A DNA stretch of 11,056 nt from Clostridiales bacterium UBA6388 (GTDB lineage: Bacteria; Bacillota; Clostridia; Oscillospirales; Oscillospiraceae), in assembly GCA_002437575.1 (NCBI GenBank), contig DJQK01000032.1, forward strand, positions 1-11,056. Direction: 5' to 3'. Every line of letters starts with the position of its first letter. Position 1 is the stretch's first letter. The translations under genes and the position numbers were made by a program. Shown here in pieces: positions 7,532-11,056 of this stretch. The notes beneath the pieces are model-generated. The model saw only the letters and a program-made list of their open reading frames with translations. It ran no database searches and was not told where the DNA came from.

Positions 7532-7537
7532 CACTCT

Positions 7538-7566
7538 ATTTTAAGGCATTTCCCGCAAAAATGCAA
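7538..7566 (-). promoter_or_regulatory. Sigma-A-type promoter of the kinase gene
   Basis: On the minus strand TTGCAT (plus 7561-7566) and TAAAAT (plus 7538-7543) are separated by exactly 17 bp. It is the best match to consensus upstream of the kinase. It leaves the long leader described separately. A weaker pair closer to the gene, TTGGAA-17-TGTATT within the leader hairpin, is the alternative. Confidence 0.5.
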
Positions 7567-7588
7567 TACAAGATATTGTAGCTTGGGC

Positions 7589-7617
7589 TTGGAATTTGAC
7601 GAAAGTTGTGGTATGAT
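7589..7617 (+). promoter_or_regulatory. Sigma-A-type promoter of the zinc-ribbon/BIG2 gene
   Basis: TTGGAA (7589-7594) and TATGAT (7612-7617) are 17 bp apart, on the plus strand. The start would fall near 7624, giving a leader of about 78 nt. It is back-to-back with the kinase promoter, with -35 boxes about 22 bp apart, so one regulator could affect both. Confidence 0.55.
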
Positions 7618-7633
7618 ACAAAATAGGTATCAT
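7613..7633. promoter_or_regulatory. Candidate operator overlapping the -10 box of the zinc-ribbon/BIG2 gene
   Basis: Perfect 7-bp inverted arms, ATGATAC (7613-7619) and GTATCAT (7627-7633), are separated by 7 bp. The left arm covers the -10 hexamer TATGAT and the right arm reaches just past the predicted transcription start, which is an ideal position for repression. The regulator is unknown. Confidence 0.35.
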
Positions 7634-7701
7634 CAAAAGCGGCGTTTGCCGCAAAACATCCCGTGCGCAGCCTGCGCACACGAGCAAAACGGAGGCTTTG
7701 C

Positions 7702-8994
7702 ATGAAACTGAAAAAATGCGAATACTGCGGTACGGAGTTTGACGCCGCGCTCAGCCAGTGTCCGCTTTGCGGGAAGGCCGTTCAGCCCGGTGCAGCCGAG
7801 CCCATGCCGGTCATGTCCGCGCCCTATAAGCCCGCCCGATCCGGCGGCGGAAAATTCAGCAAAAAGAAAGGCGGCCGCTTCTCTGCACCGCCCAAAAAGA
7901 AGGAAAAGCCCGCGCCCGGCGAAAATCCCTACAAAATTCCGAAGTGGATGATGGCAACGATCTGCGGGGTTTTGGGTCTGGCCGTCGTGCTGGGGGCTGC
8001 GTTTGCGCTCTATCAGCTCTCGTGGTTCCCGAAATTCCTGGGTTCCGGCGAGCCCGCTTCCATGCAGGAAGAAGTGACTGCGCCCGAAGAGACGGCGTCC
8101 GCCGAGCAGGTCCAGCCCGCCGCGCCCACCGAGCAGCAGTATATGAACGAAGAGGACTTCAAGCCCGAGGAAAACGAAACGTCTGAGCCGGAGGCCGTGG
8201 TCGAGTGCGAGGGACTCACGCTTGCCACGAGCTCCATCACCTTCGACGAGCCCGAGCGGTTTTACAACATCACCGTCCAGAAGCTCCCCGAGACGTGCAA
8301 TCAGGAGGTCGTGTTCACCTCGAGCGATGAAACGATCGCCACGGTCAACCAGCAGGGCAAGGTCGTAGCCGTCAACGGCGGCACGGCGGTCATCACGGCC
8401 AGCTGCGGCACACAGACGGCCACGTGCCTCGTCACCTGCGACTTTGTTGCCGAAGAGGCGCAGCAGCCGGCAGAAGAAGAGGCACCGGCGCCGGCGCTCA
8501 ACTCGACCGACATGACGCTGTTCTATCCCGGCGAGCAGGCCCCGCTCATCGTCAGCAACGCCTCGGAGGGCGCGTCCGTGACGTACACGAGCGAAAATCC
8601 GTCCGTCGCGACGGTCTCGTCGAGCGGTACGATCACCGCCGTCGGAAGCGGCACCACGACCGTCCGCGCGGAGGTGGACGGTGTGAAGCTCGAGTGCATC
8701 GTCCGCTGCAAGCTCGACTCCAGCGCGGAATCCGGCGACACGGCTGACGCCGAAGGCTGCACGCTCAGCCACTCGGACGTGACGATGGCCTTCCTCGGAG
8801 AATACTTCAAAATTTCTCTGAAGGACGCCGACGGAAACCGCATCAAGGGTCTTTCGTGGAAGTCCGGCAACACCGGCGTATGCACCGTGGACGCAGACGG
8901 CGTGGTCACCGCCTCCGGCAGCGGCACGACGACCGTGTCCACCACCTACGGCGGCAAGAGCTTCGAGTGCATCATCCGCTGCAATCTCAAATAA
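7702..8994 (+). CDS. Membrane protein with cytoplasmic zinc ribbon and three extracellular BIG2 (Ig-like) repeats
   Basis: 430 residues. A zinc-ribbon knuckle pair occupies residues 6-23 (C6, C9, C20, C23; CEYCG and CPLCG). A basic Gly/Lys/Pro linker follows, then a single membrane span (about 84-105), an acidic Glu/Pro/Ala-rich stalk (about 108-165) and three BIG2-type repeats (about 170-248, 265-337, 352-430). Each repeat carries the BIG2 signature: TSSDETIATVNQQGKVVAV, TSENPSVATVSSSGTITAV and KSGNTGVCTVDADGVVTAS, with a G-x-T/G-T-T-x-V/I strand. Each ends in a C-x3-C pair (TCLVTC, ECIVRC, ECIIRC). Topology is most simply inside-to-outside. BIG2 modules usually mediate adhesion or scaffold other surface domains; the zinc ribbon might contact a cytoplasmic partner. 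The start at 7702 is set by GGAGG 6 bases upstream; an in-frame GTG at 7663 has no such site. It is divergent from the kinase, which shares its architecture. No enzymatic domain is seen. Confidence 0.85.
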   Translation: MKLKKCEYCGTEFDAALSQCPLCGKAVQPGAAEPMPVMSAPYKPARSGGGKFSKKKGGRFSAPPKKKEKPAPGENPYKIPKWMMATICGVLGLAVVLGAAFALYQLSWFPKFLGSGEPASMQEEVTAPEETASAEQVQPAAPTEQQYMNEEDFKPEENETSEPEAVVECEGLTLATSSITFDEPERFYNITVQKLPETCNQEVVFTSSDETIATVNQQGKVVAVNGGTAVITASCGTQTATCLVTCDFVAEEAQQPAEEEAPAPALNSTDMTLFYPGEQAPLIVSNASEGASVTYTSENPSVATVSSSGTITAVGSGTTTVRAEVDGVKLECIVRCKLDSSAESGDTADAEGCTLSHSDVTMAFLGEYFKISLKDADGNRIKGLSWKSGNTGVCTVDADGVVTASGSGTTTVSTTYGGKSFECIIRCNLK

Positions 8995-9019
8995 AACGGC
9001 AGCACCGCGCAGCCGTAAA

Positions 9020-9053
9020 AATTCCCGGATGCAAATTTCTGCACCCGGGAATT
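9020..9053. terminator. Bidirectional terminator between convergent genes
   Basis: The stem pairs AATTCCCGG (9020-9028) with CCGGGAATT (9045-9053), then an A/C mismatch, then TGCA with TGCA around a 6-nt loop. It is flanked by AAAA on the left and CTTTT on the right, so it can stop transcripts from both sides. It lies between the stop of the BIG2 gene and the stop of the DUF378 gene, serving both. Confidence 0.85.
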
Positions 9054-9056
9054 CTT

Positions 9057-9257
9057 TTACGCCTCCGATTTTCTGGAGCGGCGGAACAAGAGCGTGATGC
9101 ACCACAGCCCCGCCAGACCCACGACGGCATAGACGATGCGGCTGACGCTTGCGGTCTGCCCGCCGAAGATCCACGCGACAAGATCGAACCGCGCAAAGCC
9201 CACAAGGCCCCAGTTGACCGCGCCGATGATGGCCAGGATCAATGCCAAGGTATCCAT
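9057..9257 (-). CDS. DUF378-family small membrane protein
   Basis: A 66-residue protein with two predicted membrane spans: MDTLALILAIIGAVNWGLVG and, after a short loop, a RIVYAVVGLAGLWCITLLF span. The INWGLVG-like turn, FDLVAWIFGG and SRIVYAVVGLAGLW are hallmark blocks of DUF378 (YuzA-like) proteins. No biochemical function is known for this family. The ATG at 9257 is preceded by AGGAGG 7 bases away, so the ATG nine codons further upstream is not used. The tail ends RRSRKSEA, a basic cytoplasmic end. It is a lone gene with its own terminator shared with the convergent BIG2 gene. I see no convincing minus-strand promoter between 9258 and 9348. Confidence 0.85.
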   Translation of the reverse strand: MDTLALILAIIGAVNWGLVGFARFDLVAWIFGGQTASVSRIVYAVVGLAGLWCITLLFRRSRKSEA

Positions 9258-9348
9258 GAAAATTCCTCCTTTTGATGAACGCACCCATAGTATGCGCGGC
9301 GCAGCTGCTTCTTATACGGAAAAACGCACAGAAACAAAAGAAATTCCG

Positions 9349-9377
9349 ATTGCTTTTTCGGCAAAATCCTGTATAAT
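9349..9377 (+). promoter_or_regulatory. Sigma-A-type promoter of the thrH-like gene
   Basis: A perfect TATAAT (9372-9377) lies 17 bp after TTGCTT (9349-9354). Predicted transcription would begin near 9384, giving a leader of about 95 nt. It is one of the best -10 boxes in the window. Confidence 0.65.
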
Positions 9378-9478
9378 AAATATAGCCCGAAAAATTTTTA
9401 GGCGCAAAAACATTTTTTGAGTTTCCCGGCGGCGCACACCTGCAAGGAAACGAAGATCTCCCGCAGGAGGTGCGAGGT

Positions 9479-10084
9479 ATGAATCTTGTCTGTCTCGATC
9501 TGGAGGGCGTGCTCGTGCCCGAGATCTGGATCGCGTTTTCTGAGGAAAGCGGCATCCCCGAGCTGCGCAGGACCACGCGCGACGAGCCCGATTACGACAA
9601 GCTCATGCGCTGGCGGCTCGGCATTCTCAAAGAGCATGGCTTGAAGCTTCAGGATGTGCAGAACGTCATCGCGAAAATCGATCCGCTGCCCGGCGCGAAG
9701 GAATTTCTGGACGCGCTGCGCGAAAAAACGCAGGTCGTGATTTTGAGCGATACGTTCGAAGAATTTGCAAAGCCGCTCATGAAAAAGCTCGGCTGGCCGA
9801 CGATTTTGTGTAACTCGCTGGAGGTCAGCGAGGACGGCTTTATCACGGGCGTGCATATGCGCTGCAAGGACACGAAGCTTACGACCGTCCGCGCCATGCA
9901 GTCCATTGGCTTCGAGACCATCGCCAGCGGCGACAGCTACAACGACCTTGAAATGATCGAAGCGTCCAAGGCGGGATTCCTGTTCCGCACGACGGAAAAG
10001 ATCAGGCAGGACTACCCGCATCTGCCCGCTTTTGAAAGCTATGATGAGCTTTTGTCGGCCATCGAGCAGGTCATCCGCACATAA
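9479..10084 (+). CDS. thrH: ThrH-type phosphoserine phosphatase / homoserine phosphotransferase (HAD family)
   Basis: A 201-residue cytoplasmic HAD-superfamily enzyme. It closely resembles Pseudomonas ThrH (about 205 residues), which removes phosphate from phosphoserine and can pass it to homoserine. HAD motif I is CLDLEGVLVPEIW with D7 as nucleophile and E9 in place of the usual second Asp, which is the ThrH pattern. Motif II is SDT (90-92), motif III lysine is probably K130 (RCKDTK), and motif IV is GDSYND (151-156). Other shared blocks are TTRDEPDYDKLM, EHGLKLQDVQ and QVVILSDTFEEF. The start at 9479 follows AGGAGG by 8 bases; a GTG three codons earlier sits inside that ribosome site and is rejected. 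A single gene with its own promoter, followed by a CstA-type transporter gene. No serA/serC or thr genes are adjacent, so the substrate in this organism is inferred only from family. Confidence 0.88.
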   Translation: MNLVCLDLEGVLVPEIWIAFSEESGIPELRRTTRDEPDYDKLMRWRLGILKEHGLKLQDVQNVIAKIDPLPGAKEFLDALREKTQVVILSDTFEEFAKPLMKKLGWPTILCNSLEVSEDGFITGVHMRCKDTKLTTVRAMQSIGFETIASGDSYNDLEMIEASKAGFLFRTTEKIRQDYPHLPAFESYDELLSAIEQVIRT

Positions 10085-10107
10085 GGAAAACAAATATCCG
10101 GCTTGAG

Positions 10108-10125
10108 TGAAATAATATTCATTCA
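10108..10125. promoter_or_regulatory. Candidate palindromic regulator site upstream of the cstA promoter
   Basis: The 18-bp stretch starting TGAAATAATATT and ending TTCA matches its own reverse complement at 14 of 18 positions, with TGAA/TTCA ends and an AATATT centre. It lies about 20 bp upstream of the -35 box of the cstA-type gene, a place suited to an activator. The surrounding DNA is AT-rich, so chance is a real alternative. No strong terminator for the thrH-like gene is visible in 10085-10140, only an AT-only 8-bp pairing (10088-10095 with 10128-10135). Confidence 0.25.
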
Positions 10126-10145
10126 AAATTTGTTTATTTTGCCGA

Positions 10146-10176
10146 TTGACTTTTCCCCCTAAAAAATTATTATAAT
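10146..10176 (+). promoter_or_regulatory. Promoter of the cstA-type gene
   Basis: TTGACT (10146-10151) is followed by overlapping -10 candidates: TATTAT (10168-10173, 16-bp spacer) and perfect TATAAT (10171-10176, 19-bp spacer). Either would start transcription near 10180-10183. The leader is about 60 nt and ends with a strong AGGAGG at 10229-10234. Confidence 0.65.
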
Positions 10177-10186
10177 CAGGCGAAAC

Positions 10187-10204
10187 GCAGGGGAATTCTC
10201 CTGC
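10187..10204. promoter_or_regulatory. Candidate operator or leader hairpin at the cstA start site
   Basis: The 18-bp sequence GCAGGGGAATTCTCCTGC is a palindrome at 16 of 18 positions, centred on GAATTC. It begins a few bases after the predicted transcription start. As DNA it would be a dyad operator for a repressor; as RNA it could form a short stem, with G-U pairs at the imperfect positions. The regulator is unknown. Confidence 0.4.
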
Positions 10205-10241
10205 ACGGCAAACATTTGAGAAAAATATAGGAGGAGAAAAA

Positions 10242-11056
10242 ATGCTTAGCTTTCTGATCTGCCTCGCATTGCTGATCGGCGGCTACTTCGTTTACGGTGG
10301 CATCGTCGAAAAGACCTTCGGCCCCGATGACCGTGAAACGCCGGCCGTCAAGATCAACGATGGCGTGGACTATGTGGTTCTGCCGCAGTGGAAGCTGTTT
10401 ATGATCCAGCTTCTGAATATCGCGGGCCTCGGCCCCATCTTCGGTGCCCTTCAGGGTGCTCTGTGGGGTCCCATCGTGTTCCTGTGGATCACCTTCGGTA
10501 CGATTTTTGCCGGTGCTGTCCACGATTACTTCTCCGGTATGATGAGCGAGCGTAACGAAGGCGCTTCCATCTCCGAGATCGCCGGTATCTACCTCGGCGG
10601 CGCAATGAAGAACGTCATGCGCGTGTTCAGCGTGGTGCTGCTCGTCATGGTCGGTACGGTCTTTGCGGTCGGCCCTGCGGGTCTGATCGTCACCCTGTTC
10701 AAGAACGGCGGCCATGAGGGCATTGTCGCAACGACCCTGTTCTGGCTCATCATCGTTCTGGTCTACTACTTCATCGCGACCTTCATTTCCATCGACAAGA
10801 TCATCGGCAAGATCTATCCCGTGTTCGGTATCTGCCTGATCATCATGGCGGTGGGCGTTGCCATCGGTATCTTCACCAAGTCTGAGTACACCATCCCTGA
10901 GATCTGGAACAACTTTACCAACATGCATCCCTCGGGCACGCCGGTGTGGAGCTTCATGTTCATCACCGTTGCCTGCGGCGCGATCTCCGGCTTCCATGCC
11001 ACGCAGAGCCCCCTGATGGCCCGCTGCATGAAGAGCGAGAAGCAGGGCCACTTCGT
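10242..11056 (+). CDS. cstA: CstA-family transporter (carbon starvation protein A), N-terminal part, cut by window end
   Basis: The open frame starts at ATG 10242 and runs off the window after 271 codons plus two bases. CstA proteins are polytopic inner-membrane transporters; studied members take up peptides or pyruvate. Visible family blocks are MLSFLICLALLIGGYFVYGG at the N-terminus, GVDYVVLPQWKLFMIQLLNIAG followed by GPIFGALQGALWGP, AGAVHDYFSGMMSERNEGAS, and the CGAISGFHATQSPLMARCMK signature near the end. Several hydrophobic spans are present, including those after the first loop and around residues 125-195. AGGAGG is 7 bases before the ATG. Codon choice differs from the neighbours: many Gly codons are GGT where the upstream genes prefer GGC, suggesting high expression. 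It has its own promoter and a palindrome at the start site. Full length and the C-terminal half cannot be judged here. Confidence 0.92.
   Translation, partial: MLSFLICLALLIGGYFVYGGIVEKTFGPDDRETPAVKINDGVDYVVLPQWKLFMIQLLNIAGLGPIFGALQGALWGPIVFLWITFGTIFAGAVHDYFSGMMSERNEGASISEIAGIYLGGAMKNVMRVFSVVLLVMVGTVFAVGPAGLIVTLFKNGGHEGIVATTLFWLIIVLVYYFIATFISIDKIIGKIYPVFGICLIIMAVGVAIGIFTKSEYTIPEIWNNFTNMHPSGTPVWSFMFITVACGAISGFHATQSPLMARCMKSEKQGHF

Noticed and set aside
7246..7566. N-terminal extension of the kinase by 107 codons to the ATG at 7566
   Set aside because: The extension has no domain-like sequence, the ATG coincides with the -35 box of the likely promoter, and AGGAGG lies correctly placed before TTG at 7245, just ahead of the kinase domain.
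7663..7701. Earlier GTG start for the zinc-ribbon/BIG2 protein
   Set aside because: The 13 extra residues are basic and unsupported, whereas GGAGG is 6 bases before ATG 7702 and the zinc ribbon begins right there.
9470..9478. GTG start for the thrH-like gene at 9470
   Set aside because: The GTG overlaps the AGGAGG ribosome site itself; ATG at 9479 is spaced correctly and matches the ThrH N-terminus.
7633..9576. Long minus-strand open frame of 647 codons opposite the BIG2 gene
   Set aside because: It overlaps the BIG2 gene, a terminator and the DUF378 gene, and its translation is low-complexity Arg/Gly/Leu sequence with no recognisable family.
10088..10135. Terminator after the thrH-like gene
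   Set aside because: The only pairing is AT-rich with a loop of over 30 nt, too weak to support an intrinsic terminator.
10176..11051. Minus-strand open frame of 291 codons opposite the cstA-type gene
   Set aside because: The plus strand encodes an unmistakable CstA N-terminus with promoter and ribosome site; the antisense product is His/Asp-rich and unlike any protein.

Overview
The window looks like chromosomal DNA from a moderately high-GC Clostridia-type Firmicute, most likely a gut Oscillospiraceae/Ruminococcaceae relative. This is an inference. It rests on strong AGGAGG-type ribosome sites, a clostridial-type Ser/Thr kinase with an extracellular Ig-like region, a DHHW/MBOAT pair, a DUF378 protein and a CstA with Gram-positive context. 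No phage, plasmid, CRISPR, tRNA or rRNA features are visible.

Layout. Positions 1-366 hold no protein gene. They contain a folded, inverted-repeat element (about 24-167) and a terminator hairpin facing left. A DeoR-family repressor (367-1134, minus) is divergent from a two-gene plus-strand operon: an AlgI-type MBOAT acyltransferase (1428-2837) and a DHHW/AlgX-AlgJ-like SGNH protein (2850-4307). That pair is the typical membrane and extracytoplasmic halves of a surface-glycan O-acetylation machine. After it come a second copy of the inverted-repeat element (4324-4427) and a bidirectional terminator. Next is a large membrane Ser/Thr protein kinase with four FN3-like extracellular repeats (4519-7245, minus, TTG start). 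Across a 456-bp divergent control region with a long hairpin-rich kinase leader lies a membrane protein with a cytoplasmic zinc ribbon and three extracellular BIG2 repeats (7702-8994, plus). A shared terminator separates it from a small DUF378 membrane protein (9057-9257, minus). The right end carries a ThrH-type HAD phosphatase/phosphotransferase (9479-10084, plus) and the first 271 codons of a CstA-type transporter (10242 to the window edge).

How the parts may work together. The MBOAT/DHHW pair probably acetylates an exported polymer, and the neighbouring DeoR repressor may or may not control it. The kinase and the zinc-ribbon/BIG2 protein share a design (cytoplasmic module, one membrane span, Ig-like repeats outside) and a divergent promoter region, so they are a reasonable candidate for a surface-sensing pair. 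ThrH and CstA would fit amino-acid/phosphoserine and peptide or pyruvate use, but each has its own promoter. The least explained material is the two-copy inverted-repeat element family, whose arms differ in sequence yet keep the same folding pattern, and the kinase leader.
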